A stretch of 64,000 nt of DNA, taken from contig NZ_WVZN01000044.1 in assembly GCF_011772445.1 (NCBI RefSeq), positions 147,846 to 211,845 on the forward strand, read 5' to 3'. The DNA is from Hydrogenophaga sp. Lineage in GTDB: Bacteria; Pseudomonadota; Gammaproteobacteria; Burkholderiales; Burkholderiaceae_C. The notes under the pieces were generated by a model. It made no database searches and was not told the DNA's origin. It saw only the letters and a list, made by a program, of their open reading frames with translations. Below, piece by piece: positions 53,599-63,699 of the stretch (positions within the stretch are counted from its first letter, which is position 1; each line of letters opens with the position of its first letter). The translations under genes were made by a program, and so were the position numbers.

Positions 53599-54098
53599 CC
53601 CCCCCCGATGCCGAAGCGCTCTACGCGCAACTGCGCACGCGCGTGCAGGCCCTGCTCGACGCCGAGCCCGCAACCCGGATCGTGGGCATCGCCACCGGTG
53701 GCGCCTGGATCGCCGAGCGCCTGCACGCCGACCTGAAGCAGCCCGGTGCCTGTGGCGTGGTGTCCTCCGTCATGCACCGCGACGACTTTGCGCGCCGCGG
53801 TCTGGCCAGCAGCGTGCAGACCCAACTCCCCTTCGACGTGAACGGCGCGAAGCTGCTGCTCGTCGACGACGTGCTCTACACCGGCCGCACGCTGCGCGCC
53901 GTGCTCAATGAACTTTTCGACCACGGCCGCCCGCAGAGCGTGCGCCTGGCCGTGCTGGTCGATCGTGGCGGGCGCGAGCTGCCCATCGAGGCGCAACTGT
54001 GTGTGGCGCAGGTCGAGGTGCCCGCCGGCCAGTCGCTCGAACTCGCGCGCGACGACAGCGGCCGCCTGCGCTTCGTGCTGGAGGCCATCAAGCCATGA
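53595..54098 (+). CDS. pyrR: PyrR-like uracil phosphoribosyltransferase/regulator
   Basis: PRPP motif [31 protein letters not shown] start overlapping ruvX stop. Confidence 0.9.
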   Translation: MTPPDAEALYAQLRTRVQALLDAEPATRIVGIATGGAWIAERLHADLKQPGACGVVSSVMHRDDFARRGLASSVQTQLPFDVNGAKLLLVDDVLYTGRTLRAVLNELFDHGRPQSVRLAVLVDRGGRELPIEAQLCVAQVEVPAGQSLELARDDSGRLRFVLEAIKP

Positions 54099-55057
54099 CC
54101 CCTGCCCGCAACCCCCAGCTCAACAAGAACGGCGAGCTCATCCACCTGCTCTCCACCGAGGGCCTGTCGCGCGACATCCTCACGCACATCCTCGACACCG
54201 CGGCCAGCTTCACCAGCGTGAGCAACCGCGAGGTGAAGAAGGTGCCGCTGCTGCGCGGCAAGAGCGTGTTCAACCTGTTCTTCGAAAACAGCACGCGCAC
54301 CCGAACCACCTTCGAGATCGCGGCCACGCGCCTGAGCGCCGACGTCATCAACCTCGACATCGCGCGCAGCTCCACCGCCAAGGGCGAGTCGCTGCTCGAC
54401 ACCATCGCCAACCTCAGCGCCATGGCGGCCGACATCTTCGTCGTGCGCCACAGCGAGTCGGGCGCGCCCTACCTGATCGCTCAACACGTGGCACCGCACG
54501 TGCACGTGGTCAACGCCGGCGACGGGCGCCACGCGCACCCCACGCAAGGCCTGCTCGACATGTACACCATCCGCCACTACAAGCAGGACTTCACGAAGCT
54601 GTCCGTGGCCATCGTGGGCGACGTGCTGCACTCGCGCGTGGCGCGCTCCGACATCCACGCGCTCACCACCCTGGGCTGCCCCGACGTGCGCGTGGTCGGC
54701 CCGCGCACCCTGGTGCCGAGCGACCTGTCGCAGATGGGCGTGCGCGTGTGCCACACGCTCGAAGAGGGCATCAAAGGCTGCGACGTGGTGATCACCCTGC
54801 GCCTGCAGAACGAGCGCATGAGCGGCGCCTTGCTGCCCTCCAGCCAGGAGTACTTCAAGAGCTTCGGCCTCACGCCCGAGCGGCTGAAGTGGGCCAAGCC
54901 CGACGCCATCGTCATGCACCCTGGCCCCATCAACCGTGGGGTGGAAATCGACTCCGCCGTGGTGGACGGGCCGCAGAGCGTGATCCTGCCGCAGGTCACC
55001 TTCGGCATCGCGGTGCGCATGGCGGTCATGGGCATCGTCGCGGGCAACGAAGCGTGA
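54095..55057 (+). CDS. pyrB: Aspartate carbamoyltransferase catalytic subunit
   Basis: [37 protein letters not shown]. Confidence 0.97.
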   Translation: MTPARNPQLNKNGELIHLLSTEGLSRDILTHILDTAASFTSVSNREVKKVPLLRGKSVFNLFFENSTRTRTTFEIAATRLSADVINLDIARSSTAKGESLLDTIANLSAMAADIFVVRHSESGAPYLIAQHVAPHVHVVNAGDGRHAHPTQGLLDMYTIRHYKQDFTKLSVAIVGDVLHSRVARSDIHALTTLGCPDVRVVGPRTLVPSDLSQMGVRVCHTLEEGIKGCDVVITLRLQNERMSGALLPSSQEYFKSFGLTPERLKWAKPDAIVMHPGPINRGVEIDSAVVDGPQSVILPQVTFGIAVRMAVMGIVAGNEA

Positions 55058-56172
55058 GCGCCACCGCACCCGACCCCGCCACGCGCTTCTGGAGCCCGGC
55101 CCTGCGTGGCCTGAGCGCCTACACGCCCGGCGAGCAGCCGCAGGGCGCGGGATGGGTCAAGCTCAACACCAACGAGTGCCCCTACCCGCCGTCGCCACTC
55201 GCCCTGCAGCGCATGGCCGAAGCGGTGGACGAGCGCCTGCGCCTCTACCCGGACCCGACGGCGCTGGCCCTGCGCCAGACCATTGCCGCACAGAACGGCC
55301 TGAGGCCCGATCAGGTCTTCGTGGGCAACGGCTCCGACGAGGTGCTCGCCCACGCCTTCATGGGCCTGCTGCGCCACGGCCGGCCCGTGCTGGTGCCCGA
55401 CATCAGCTATTCCTTCTACCCGGTCTACTGCGCGCTCTACGGCGTGCCGTGCCAGCCGGTGCCGCTGGACGAAGACTTCCGTGTGCGGGTGGCCGACTAC
55501 CTGCAGCCCAACAGCGGCATCGTGCTGCCCAACCCCAACGCCCCCACCGGCATCGCGCTGCCGCTGGAAGACATCCGCTGGCTGCTGGAGCGCAACACCG
55601 GTTCCGTGCTGGTGGTGGACGAGGCCTACGTCGATTTCGGCGCCGAGAGCGCCGCCTCGCTGGTCGACGAGTTTGCGCAGCTGCTGGTGGTGCAGACCCT
55701 GTCCAAGTCGCGCGGGCTCGCGGGCCTGCGCGTGGGCTTCGCGCTGGGTCACGCCGATCTCATTCACGCACTGACCACCGTCAAGGACAGCTTCAACTCC
55801 TACCCGCTGGACCGCATCGCGCTGGCGGGCGCCCAGGCCGCGCTGGAGGACGAGGCGCACACCGCGTCGCTCGTCCGGCGCATCGTCGACAGCCGCGAAT
55901 GGCTGGCGCGCGAGCTCGCCGCGCTGGGCTTCGACTGCCTGCCGTCCCGCGCCAACTTCCTGCTTGTGCGGCACCCGCGGCACAGCGCGCTCCAGTTGCA
56001 GCAAGACCTGCGCGACCGCAAGATCCTGGTGCGCCACTTCCAGCAGCCGCGCATCGCCGAGCACCTGCGCATCACCGTCGGCTCGCAGCCCGAGTGCGAG
56101 GCCCTGGTGGCGGCGCTGCACGAGTTGATCGACCCCGTCCGCCACCGCGACCCCAAGGTGACCCCCGCATGA
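55054..56172 (+). CDS. hisC: Histidinol-phosphate aminotransferase
   Basis: [64 protein letters not shown] start overlapping pyrB stop. Confidence 0.93.
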   Translation: MSATAPDPATRFWSPALRGLSAYTPGEQPQGAGWVKLNTNECPYPPSPLALQRMAEAVDERLRLYPDPTALALRQTIAAQNGLRPDQVFVGNGSDEVLAHAFMGLLRHGRPVLVPDISYSFYPVYCALYGVPCQPVPLDEDFRVRVADYLQPNSGIVLPNPNAPTGIALPLEDIRWLLERNTGSVLVVDEAYVDFGAESAASLVDEFAQLLVVQTLSKSRGLAGLRVGFALGHADLIHALTTVKDSFNSYPLDRIALAGAQAALEDEAHTASLVRRIVDSREWLARELAALGFDCLPSRANFLLVRHPRHSALQLQQDLRDRKILVRHFQQPRIAEHLRITVGSQPECEALVAALHELIDPVRHRDPKVTPA

Positions 56173-57488
56173 AGATCCTCATCCAGAACGGCCGCGTGAT
56201 CGACCCGGCCAGCGGCCGCGACGAGATGGCCGACGTCGCCATCGCGGCGGGCCGCATCATCGCCATCGGCCCCATCGCCACCGACTTCCACCCCGCGCGC
56301 ACCCTCGACGCCACCGGCTGCATCGTCGCCCCCGGCCTGGTCGATCTGTCGGTGCGCCTGAAGGAGCCCGGCCAGGAACACGCGGGCATGCTCGAAAGCG
56401 AAACCGCTGCGGCCGTGGCCGGTGGCGTCACCTCGCTGGTGTGCCCGCCCGACACCGAGCCCGTGCTCGACGAGCCGGGCCTGGTGGACATGCTCAAGTT
56501 CCGCGCCGAGAAGCTGCACCGCTCGCGCGTCTTCCCGCTCGGCGCGCTCACGCGCGGCCTGGGCGGCGAGGTGCTGACGGAGATGGCGGAGCTCACGGAA
56601 GCCGGCTGCGTGGGCTTCGGCCAGGCCGAGGTCACCATCCAGAACACCCAGGTGCTGCTGCGCGCCCTGCAGTACGCGGCCACCTTCGGCTACACCGTGT
56701 GGCTGCGCCCGCAGGACCTGTGGCTGGGCAAGGGCGTGGCCGCCAGCGGCCCGCTGGCCACGCGCCTGGGCCTGGCCGGCGTGCCCGCGGCGGCCGAGAC
56801 CATCGCCCTGCACACCCTGTTCGAGCTCATGCGCGGCATCCAGGGCGGCGCCCGTGTGCACCTGTGCCGCCTCAGCAGCGCGGCCGGCGTGGCCCTGGTG
56901 CGCGCGGCCAAGGCCGAAGGCCTGCCCGTCACCTGCGACGTGAGCGTGCACAACCTGCACCTGACCGACGTCGACATCGGCTTCTACGACAGCCGCTTCC
57001 GCCTGCAGCCCCCCCTGCGCCAGCAGCGCGACCGCGACGCCCTGCGCGCCGGCCTGGCCGACGGCACCATCGACGCCCTGGTGTCCGACCACAACCCGGT
57101 GGACAGCGACGCCAAGACATTGCCCTTCGCCGAGGCCGAGCCCGGCGCGAGCGCGGTGGAACTGCTGCTGGGCCTGGCCTGCACCTGGGCGCAGCAGGAA
57201 GGCCTGGGGCTGATGCAGGCCCTGTCCGTGCTCACGCACGGCCCGCAGCAGGTGCTGGGCACCAGCCTGGGCACGCTGCAGGCCAGTGTGGGCCAACTCG
57301 CCGTGGGCGGCGCGGCCGACGTGCTGGTTTTCCACCCCGACGCGCCCTGGGTCGTGGCGCCGTCCGCCTTGCGCAGCCAGGGCCGGCACACGCCGTTCGA
57401 GGGCCATGAGATGCCGGTGTCGGTGCGCGCCACGCTGGTGGCCGGGCAGATCGCGCACACCGCCGAGGGCGTGGCGGCGCTGGCGTGA
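56169..57488 (+). CDS. Dihydroorotase-like protein, probably non-catalytic (PyrC'/PyrX type)
   Basis: Amidohydrolase fold ([17 protein letters not shown]...) but the metal motif reads [15 protein letters not shown] instead of D-x-H-x-H-x-R-E-P-G; downstream of pyrB. Confidence 0.9.
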   Translation: MKILIQNGRVIDPASGRDEMADVAIAAGRIIAIGPIATDFHPARTLDATGCIVAPGLVDLSVRLKEPGQEHAGMLESETAAAVAGGVTSLVCPPDTEPVLDEPGLVDMLKFRAEKLHRSRVFPLGALTRGLGGEVLTEMAELTEAGCVGFGQAEVTIQNTQVLLRALQYAATFGYTVWLRPQDLWLGKGVAASGPLATRLGLAGVPAAAETIALHTLFELMRGIQGGARVHLCRLSSAAGVALVRAAKAEGLPVTCDVSVHNLHLTDVDIGFYDSRFRLQPPLRQQRDRDALRAGLADGTIDALVSDHNPVDSDAKTLPFAEAEPGASAVELLLGLACTWAQQEGLGLMQALSVLTHGPQQVLGTSLGTLQASVGQLAVGGAADVLVFHPDAPWVVAPSALRSQGRHTPFEGHEMPVSVRATLVAGQIAHTAEGVAALA

Positions 57489-58273
57489 ATGCCCTCGGCG
57501 GCCAGGTGATTCGACACGGACGCATTCGAGGCGGGCACGCGCGCGCGGCGTGGCGCGCGCTGCGCGCCGTGGCGCACGTGCTGCGCGGGCTGTGGATCAT
57601 CCGCACCGAGTTCGGCCGCCTCACGCACGCCCAGAGCCAGCTCATCGTGCGCGAATGGTCGCGCCGCATGCTCGCCATCATGGGCATCACGCTCGACGTG
57701 CAGGGCCAGGCGCCCGCGCACGGCCCCGTGCTGGTGGTGGCCAACCACCTCTCCTGGCTCGACATCGTCGTGATGAACGCCGCGCACCCCAGCCGCTTCG
57801 TCTCCAAGGCCGACGCGCAGCACTGGCCGCTGCTGGGCTCGCTCATCACCGGCGCGGGCACGCTCTACATCGAGCGCGAGAACCGGCGCGACGCGCTGCG
57901 TGTGGTGCACCGCATGGCCGAGCGCCTGCGCGAGGGCGAAACCGTCTCCGTGTTCCCCGAGGGCACCACGGGCGACGGTTCCCGGCTGCTGCCGTTCCAC
58001 GCCAACCTGCTGCAGGCAGCCATCTCGGCCAGCGCACCGGTGCAGCCGGTGGCCCTGCGCTATCTCGACAGCGGCACCGGCCAGCCTCACCCCGGCCCGG
58101 TGTTCGTGGGCGAGGACACGCTGATTGCCTCGGTGTGGCGCACCCTGCGCGCCGACACCGTGCGCGCGGTGGTGCGCTACGGAACCCCACAGCGCGCGGG
58201 CGACCGCGACCGCCGCGCCTGGGCGGAGGCGCTGCGCGCCGAGGTGCAGGCCGAGCTCGACGCGGCCCGCTAA
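57485..58273 (+). CDS. plsC: 1-acyl-sn-glycerol-3-phosphate acyltransferase
   Basis: VVANHLSWLDIVVMNA (HX4D-like) and VFPEGTTGDGSRLLPF; GTG start overlapping previous stop. Confidence 0.92.
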   Translation: MNALGGQVIRHGRIRGGHARAAWRALRAVAHVLRGLWIIRTEFGRLTHAQSQLIVREWSRRMLAIMGITLDVQGQAPAHGPVLVVANHLSWLDIVVMNAAHPSRFVSKADAQHWPLLGSLITGAGTLYIERENRRDALRVVHRMAERLREGETVSVFPEGTTGDGSRLLPFHANLLQAAISASAPVQPVALRYLDSGTGQPHPGPVFVGEDTLIASVWRTLRADTVRAVVRYGTPQRAGDRDRRAWAEALRAEVQAELDAAR

Positions 58274-58291
58274 GCGCGAGTACGTCGCGAG

Positions 58292-59488
58292 TCAGTGCGC
58301 GTCGGCCGAGGCCGCCGCCGCCTCCGGTGCGGCCCGCAGACGCCGGTAAAGCAGCCCGCGCGACACCCCCAGCTGCCGCGCGGCGCGCGCGATGTTGCCG
58401 CCGCAGGCCGCCAGCGTTTCCGTGATCACGCGGTCGCGGTGATCGTCCAGCGTGGAGGAGGGCGCCGTGTCGGTGCTCGGCGCGTGCGGCTCGGCATCGC
58501 CCTCCTGGGCCGAGGGCGCACCCGTGGCCACCGCGCGGTTGAAGTCCACGCCGTCGGCGCTGCCGATGTGTGCGCGCACCCAGACCGAAAGCCCGTTGGG
58601 CAGGCGCAGCGCGCGTGGCTCGCGCACGCGGTGCAGGGCCAGCAGCTCCTCGAAGGCCAGGCCGAAGACCTCCTCCACCGGTGGGTGCGCCAGCGCCTGC
58701 GCGCCCGTCAGGCGCTGCGCCACCGGGTTGAGCCAGGCGAGCGCGCCGTTCACGTCCACGCCCGCCAGGCCTTCCAGCGGCGTGCCCAGCACACGCGGGC
58801 TGGCCTGGAACTGCAGCACCAGGTGAGCGGGCGACTGCAGGCGCAACAGGCGGTTCTCGATGGTGCTGGCGTAGAGCGCCACCAGCCCCGCCGCGTCGAA
58901 GCCGAAGGGCGAGCCCTCGATGGACAGATCCAGCACGCCGGCCAGGCGGCCGTGCACGTCGCGGATCGGCGCGGCGGCGCAGTGCAGGGTCTGCAGCATC
59001 TCGTGGAAATGCTCGGCGCCGTGCACCGTGCAGGCGCTGGCCACGCGCGCCACGATGCCCGGCGCCGTGGTGCCGATCTCGCCCTCGGCCAGGTTCACGC
59101 CCACGCGGCTGCCCGCGTCCAGCAGGGGCTGGGGCGCCGTGCCCAGCGGCGCGCTGGCGTGAATGACCACGCCCTGGCCGTCGGTGAGCAGCACGCGGCA
59201 ACTGGTGCCCAGCAACGCCGCGGCGAGCTGCTGCAAATCCTCGTTGCCGGCCGCCAGCAGTTGCTGGTTGCGCGTGAGGCAGGCGTGCATGCGGCTGCGC
59301 GTCACCGGGTCGAAGCTCACGGCCTGGCGCGCGTCTCGGCGCGCGGCGGTGCAGCGCATCCACGACTGGATGACCGCCTCGTTCACCAGCCCCGTGGGGC
59401 GCTCGCCCTCGTCGAAGAAGCGCTGGCGCGCCAGTGCCGTGCGCTGCTCGGCGGTCTGGAAGAACAAGGGGCGTGCGGGTTCGGCCAT
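58292..59488 (-). CDS. AcoR-like transcriptional regulator (GAF-PAS-HTH_8) lacking the AAA+ sigma-54 domain
   Basis: GAF-type N-terminus (LLDAGSRVGVNLAEGEIGTTAPGIV), PAS-like middle, C-terminal Fis HTH VITETLAACGGNIARAARQLGVSRGLLYRRL; no Walker A. Confidence 0.85.
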   Translation of the reverse strand: MAEPARPLFFQTAEQRTALARQRFFDEGERPTGLVNEAVIQSWMRCTAARRDARQAVSFDPVTRSRMHACLTRNQQLLAAGNEDLQQLAAALLGTSCRVLLTDGQGVVIHASAPLGTAPQPLLDAGSRVGVNLAEGEIGTTAPGIVARVASACTVHGAEHFHEMLQTLHCAAAPIRDVHGRLAGVLDLSIEGSPFGFDAAGLVALYASTIENRLLRLQSPAHLVLQFQASPRVLGTPLEGLAGVDVNGALAWLNPVAQRLTGAQALAHPPVEEVFGLAFEELLALHRVREPRALRLPNGLSVWVRAHIGSADGVDFNRAVATGAPSAQEGDAEPHAPSTDTAPSSTLDDHRDRVITETLAACGGNIARAARQLGVSRGLLYRRLRAAPEAAAASADAH

Positions 59489-59571
59489 GGGCACCTCGGG
59501 GTGGGCGAGGGCAGTATGGGCCGCGCGCGACGGCGCGGCGCTGCGGGAAATCCCTGCGCCACGCGCCACTC

Positions 59572-59588
59572 TGTTCCACGGTGGAACA
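59572..59588. promoter_or_regulatory. Perfect 17-bp inverted repeat in the divergent intergenic region
   Basis: TGTTCCAC-G-GTGGAACA. Confidence 0.7.
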
Positions 59589-59730
59589 AAACACTTGAGG
59601 GAAATCCCGGGGGTGCTGGGCGATGGCCGGCTGCGGAACATGAGGCCCAAGGCATCCGGTTCCCGGGGGATGCGCGAGCGCACCGACGACCCCACACGCC
59701 GGCCCGGAACGGCATAACAGAGGAGACACC

Positions 59731-61869
59731 ATGAGCACCCATTCGCTCGCCACGCGCGCCGCCCCGACGTCGCTTGGCCTGGCGCTGCTGCTGGCCGCCA
59801 CGTCAAGTGTGCTGGCCCAGCAGACGACACCAGTCAAGGGATCGGCCGCCCACATCACGGCGGTCACGACCCAGGTCGACGGGGCCTTCGTGCGGCAGAA
59901 CAGCCGCGCCACCCACGACTGGCCCAGCCACGGCCTGGACTACGCCGAGACCCGGCACTCGAAGCTCGACCAGATCAACCCCGGCAACGTGAAGGACCTG
60001 GGCCTGGTCTGGTCGTACAACCTGGAGTCCACCCGCGGCGTGGAGGCCACGCCCCTGGTGGTGGACGGGATCATGTACGTCACCGCGTCCTGGAGCATCG
60101 TGCACGCCATCGACGTGCGCACCGGCAAGCGCATCTGGACCTACGACCCGCAGGTGCCGCGCGAGGGCGGCTTCAAGGGCTGCTGCGACGTGGTGAACCG
60201 CGGCGTGGCGCTGCACGAAGGCCAGGTGTTCGTGGCCTCCTACGACGGCCGCCTGATCGCGCTGGACGCGGCCACGGGCCAGAAGCGGTGGGAGAAGGAC
60301 ACCATCATCGACCGCAAGTTCAGCTACACCATCACCGGCGCGCCGCGCGTGGTCAAGGGCAAGGTCATCATCGGCAACGGCGGCGCCGAGTACGGCGTGC
60401 GCGGCTACGTCACCGCCTACGACGCCAGGACCGGTGAGCAGAAGTGGCGCTGGTTCACGGTGCCGGGCGATCCGTCCAAACCCTTCGAGGACGAGTCCAT
60501 GGCCAAGGCCGCCAAGACCTGGGACCCCGCCGGCAAGTGGTGGGAGGCCGGTGGCGGCGGCACCGCGTGGGACGCCATGGCCTTCGACCCCGACCTGGAC
60601 CTGCTCTACATCGGCACCGGCAACGGCTCGCCCTGGGCGCACAAGAAGCGCAGCCCGGCGGGCGGCGACAACCTGTACCTGGCGTCCATCGTCGCGCTCA
60701 ACCCCGACACCGGCAAGTACGTGTGGCACTACCAGGAAACGCCCGGCGACAACTGGGACTACACCTCCACGCAGCCCATGATCCTGGCCGACCTCACGCT
60801 GGACGGCAAGAAGCGCAAGGTGGTGATGCACGCGCCCAAGAACGGCTTCTTCTTCATCATCGACCGCACCAACGGCAAATTCATTTCGGCGAAGAACTTC
60901 GTCGACGTGAACTGGGCCACCGGCTACGACAAGAACGGGCGCCCGATCGAGACCGACATCGCGCGCGTCGCCGACCGTCCGCGCGAGATCATTCCCAGCG
61001 CCTACGGCGCGCGCAACTGGCATTCCATGTCCTTCAACCCCAAGACCGGCCTGGTCTACATGCCGGTGCAGGGCGTGCCCATCTCGCTGGTGGACAACAA
61101 GGACTGGAAGTTCAACGCCGTGCGCCCCGGCGAGCCGCACAGCGGCATGGGCTGGAACATGGCCATGTTCGCCAACGTGGAGCCGCCCACCAGCAAGCCC
61201 TTCGGCCGCCTGGTGGCCTGGGACCCGGTGAAGCAGGCGCCGCGCTGGACGGTGGAGCACGTCTCTCCCTGGAACGGCGGCACGCTCACCACCGCGGGCA
61301 ACCTGGTGTTCCAGGGCACGGCCGACGGCCGCTTCGTGGCCTACAACGCCAGCAACGGTGAGAAGCTGTGGGAGACGCCCACCGGCACCGGCGTGGTGGC
61401 CGCGCCCGTGACCTACCTGGTCGATGGCAAGCAGTACGTGTCCATCGCGGTGGGCTGGGGCGGCGTGTACGGCATCGCGGCCCGCGCGACCGACCGTCAG
61501 GGCCCGGGCACGGTCTACACCTTCGCTGTCGGCGGCAAGGCGCCGGCGCCGGCGTTCGTGGCCTACCGCATGAGCCAGCTCGTCGAGGGCGTGAAGTACG
61601 ACCCGGCCCACGTGCCCGAGGGCACCGCGCTCTACGTGAGCAACTGCGTCTTCTGCCACGGCGTGCCGGGCGTGGACCGCGGCGGCAACATCCCCAACCT
61701 GGGCTACATGGACTCGGCCTTCATCGAGAACCTGGACAAGTTCGTCTTCAAGGGCCCGGCCATGGCGCGCGGCATGCCCGACTTCACGGGCAAGCTCAGC
61801 GCGGACGACGTGCAGAAGATCAAGGCGTTCATCCAGGGGACGGCCGACGCGATCCGGCCGAAGAAGTGA
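59731..61869 (+). CDS. PQQ-dependent quinohemoprotein alcohol dehydrogenase (type II)
   Basis: Signal peptide; GCCDVVNRG vicinal-Cys motif; PQQ beta-propeller repeats; C-terminal heme c motif CVFCHG. Confidence 0.94.
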   Translation: MSTHSLATRAAPTSLGLALLLAATSSVLAQQTTPVKGSAAHITAVTTQVDGAFVRQNSRATHDWPSHGLDYAETRHSKLDQINPGNVKDLGLVWSYNLESTRGVEATPLVVDGIMYVTASWSIVHAIDVRTGKRIWTYDPQVPREGGFKGCCDVVNRGVALHEGQVFVASYDGRLIALDAATGQKRWEKDTIIDRKFSYTITGAPRVVKGKVIIGNGGAEYGVRGYVTAYDARTGEQKWRWFTVPGDPSKPFEDESMAKAAKTWDPAGKWWEAGGGGTAWDAMAFDPDLDLLYIGTGNGSPWAHKKRSPAGGDNLYLASIVALNPDTGKYVWHYQETPGDNWDYTSTQPMILADLTLDGKKRKVVMHAPKNGFFFIIDRTNGKFISAKNFVDVNWATGYDKNGRPIETDIARVADRPREIIPSAYGARNWHSMSFNPKTGLVYMPVQGVPISLVDNKDWKFNAVRPGEPHSGMGWNMAMFANVEPPTSKPFGRLVAWDPVKQAPRWTVEHVSPWNGGTLTTAGNLVFQGTADGRFVAYNASNGEKLWETPTGTGVVAAPVTYLVDGKQYVSIAVGWGGVYGIAARATDRQGPGTVYTFAVGGKAPAPAFVAYRMSQLVEGVKYDPAHVPEGTALYVSNCVFCHGVPGVDRGGNIPNLGYMDSAFIENLDKFVFKGPAMARGMPDFTGKLSADDVQKIKAFIQGTADAIRPKK

Positions 61870-61891
61870 GTACCCCCCGCCGCGCTTCGCG

Positions 61892-61912
61892 CGACCCCCC
61901 TCAAGGGGGGCG
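61892..61912. terminator. CCCCCCTCAAGGGGGG hairpin after the dehydrogenase gene
   Basis: Perfect G/C stem in intergenic sequence; could be a terminator or part of a dispersed repeat. Confidence 0.4.
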
Positions 61913-61919
61913 GCACCTG

Positions 61920-61944
61920 CGGCCCGGCGAAGCCGGTTCCGCGG
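61920..61944. repeat. Dispersed intergenic repeat copy 2
   Basis: CGGCCCGGCGAAGCCGGTTCCGCGG; 22/25 identical to 38756..38780. Confidence 0.55.
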
Positions 61945-61986
61945 TGCCACCCGGTTCAGGGTGGGCGCGCGGGGCGCCCGGGGCGT

Positions 61987-62634
61987 TCAGGCTGCCTTGG
62001 CGCGGCTCAACATGAGTTCCGTATTCGCCTTGCGGTCCGCGTTGAGCTTCTGCACCGTGGGCCGTTCGCCCAGGCGCTTGAGGTAGTCGCGCACCGGCAG
62101 ATCGGCCAGGAAGTCGCGGCCATAGATGATCTTGGTGGCGCTGCTCACCAGCGGCAGGTGCACCGCGCCCGCGCAGTCGGCCAGGGTGAACGCATCGCCC
62201 GCCAGGAAGGGCGAGAAGGTGGTGAGCTTGGCGAAGCCCGCGATGTTCTTCTCGAGCTGCGGCGCGATCTTCTCCTTCGCGCTGTCGCTCACCTTGCCGC
62301 CGAAGAAGGCCTCGGGGTAGAGGTTTCGCGCCACCAGCTCCAGGTGCAGCTCCAGGTAGCGCACCAGCTCGCGCACCTTGGCGGCGGCGAAGGCGTCGGC
62401 CGGCAACAGCGGGGGGTGCGGGTAGGCGTCTTCCAGGTACTCCAGGATCACGGTCGATTCCGACAGCGCGCCCTGGTCCGTCTTGAGGTAGGGCACCTTG
62501 CCCAGCGGGCTGCAGGACTTGTCGGTCTCGCCGATCCAGGCGAGTTCTTCTTCAAAAGGAATGCCTTTTTCGAGCAGGGCGAGCCGCACCTTGTTGTAGT
62601 AGTTGCTGGCCGCGAAGCCGCAGAGCTTGAGCAT
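61987..62634 (-). CDS. Glutathione S-transferase family protein
   Basis: MLKLCGFAASNYYNKVRLALLEKGIPFEEE...SPLGKVPYLKTDQGALSESTVILEYLED. Confidence 0.93.
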   Translation of the reverse strand: MLKLCGFAASNYYNKVRLALLEKGIPFEEELAWIGETDKSCSPLGKVPYLKTDQGALSESTVILEYLEDAYPHPPLLPADAFAAAKVRELVRYLELHLELVARNLYPEAFFGGKVSDSAKEKIAPQLEKNIAGFAKLTTFSPFLAGDAFTLADCAGAVHLPLVSSATKIIYGRDFLADLPVRDYLKRLGERPTVQKLNADRKANTELMLSRAKAA

Positions 62635-62743
62635 GGGACTGTCTCCGGTGGTCGTTCGAAACGGGCGATCGTGGCCCCGGTGCGCGGGCGGCGCAAGGCC
62701 CCGGGCGTCACCGGCGAGACCCCCACCCGTAAAATCCCGCCCC

Positions 62744-63130
62744 ATGTTCCTGCACCGCTGGCTGCGCCGTGGCACCGCGTGGATCGCCCTCCTGGCGGTC
62801 TGCTTCGGCGCGTTCGCGCCCACGCTGTCGCAGGCCGCGCTGAAGGCCCGCGGGCCGGACGCGGGCCACTGGGTGCAGATCTGCAGCGCCAGCGGCATCA
62901 CCTGGGTGCGCGCCGACAGCGGTGACAGCGCCGGGGGCCACGCCAGCGACACGGCGATGACCTGCCCCTGGGGCGTCATCGCCGGCGGCGCGGCTGGCCA
63001 GCCACCGGTCCATGCACTGGCCTTGCCCGATGCGGGCCAGCAGCCCTTGCCCAAGGCCCGGGCCCAACGCGGCTGGGACGCCGCGCCCAGTGCCCACGCC
63101 CCCGTGCGCGCCCCGCCCCGGGGAATCTGA
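62744..63130 (+). CDS. Hypothetical secreted protein (DUF2946-like)
   Basis: N-terminal signal RGTAWIALLAVCFGAFAPTLSQA; VQICSASGITWV; upstream of copper chaperone. Confidence 0.65.
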   Translation: MFLHRWLRRGTAWIALLAVCFGAFAPTLSQAALKARGPDAGHWVQICSASGITWVRADSGDSAGGHASDTAMTCPWGVIAGGAAGQPPVHALALPDAGQQPLPKARAQRGWDAAPSAHAPVRAPPRGI

Positions 63131-63197
63131 GTTGTCCGCTCGCGGCAGCGGCCCCAGGGCCGCCCCGCGTTCCTTGCTTTTCAGATCCGGATTCCCC

Positions 63198-63677
63198 ATG
63201 AAACACCTGTTCATCGCCTCTTCCTTCGCCATCGCCGCCACCGCCTGGGCCCAAAGCCCGGTGCAGGTGCAGGACGCCTGGGCCCGCGCCACGATCGGCG
63301 CGCAGTCGGCCACCGGCGCCTTCATGAAGCTCACCGCCCCGCAGGCCACGCGACTGGTCGAGGTGCGCTCGCCGGCCGCCGGCATCGTCGAAGTTCACGA
63401 GATGAAGCTCGAAGGCGATGTGATGCGCATGCGCGCCGTCACCGCACTGCCGCTGGCCGCGGGCCAGACCGTGGAGCTCAAGCCCGGTGGTTACCACGTG
63501 ATGCTGATGGATCTCAAAGGCCCCGTGAAGGCCGGCGACACCGTGCCGCTGACGCTGGTGTTCGAGGGCGCCGACGGCAAGCGCCAGACGCAGGACGTGA
63601 AGGCGACGGCGCGCGCGCTGGCGGCCGCGCCGGCACCGGCGGCCGGCGGCCACGGCGGCGGCCACGGCAAGCACTGA
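63198..63677 (+). CDS. Periplasmic copper chaperone PCu(A)C family
   Basis: VQDAWARATIGAQSATGAFMKL, VEVHEMKLEGDVMRMRAV, LKPGGYHVMLMDLKGPVKAGDTVPLTLVFE; His-rich tail. Confidence 0.93.
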   Translation: MKHLFIASSFAIAATAWAQSPVQVQDAWARATIGAQSATGAFMKLTAPQATRLVEVRSPAAGIVEVHEMKLEGDVMRMRAVTALPLAAGQTVELKPGGYHVMLMDLKGPVKAGDTVPLTLVFEGADGKRQTQDVKATARALAAAPAPAAGGHGGGHGKH

Positions 63678-63699
63678 TCCGCGTCCGCGAGGCCTTCCC

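Noticed and set aside
59589-59730. Sigma-54 (-24/-12) promoter upstream of the PQQ dehydrogenase
   Set aside because: No GG-N10-GC with acceptable TGGCAC/TTGC context found
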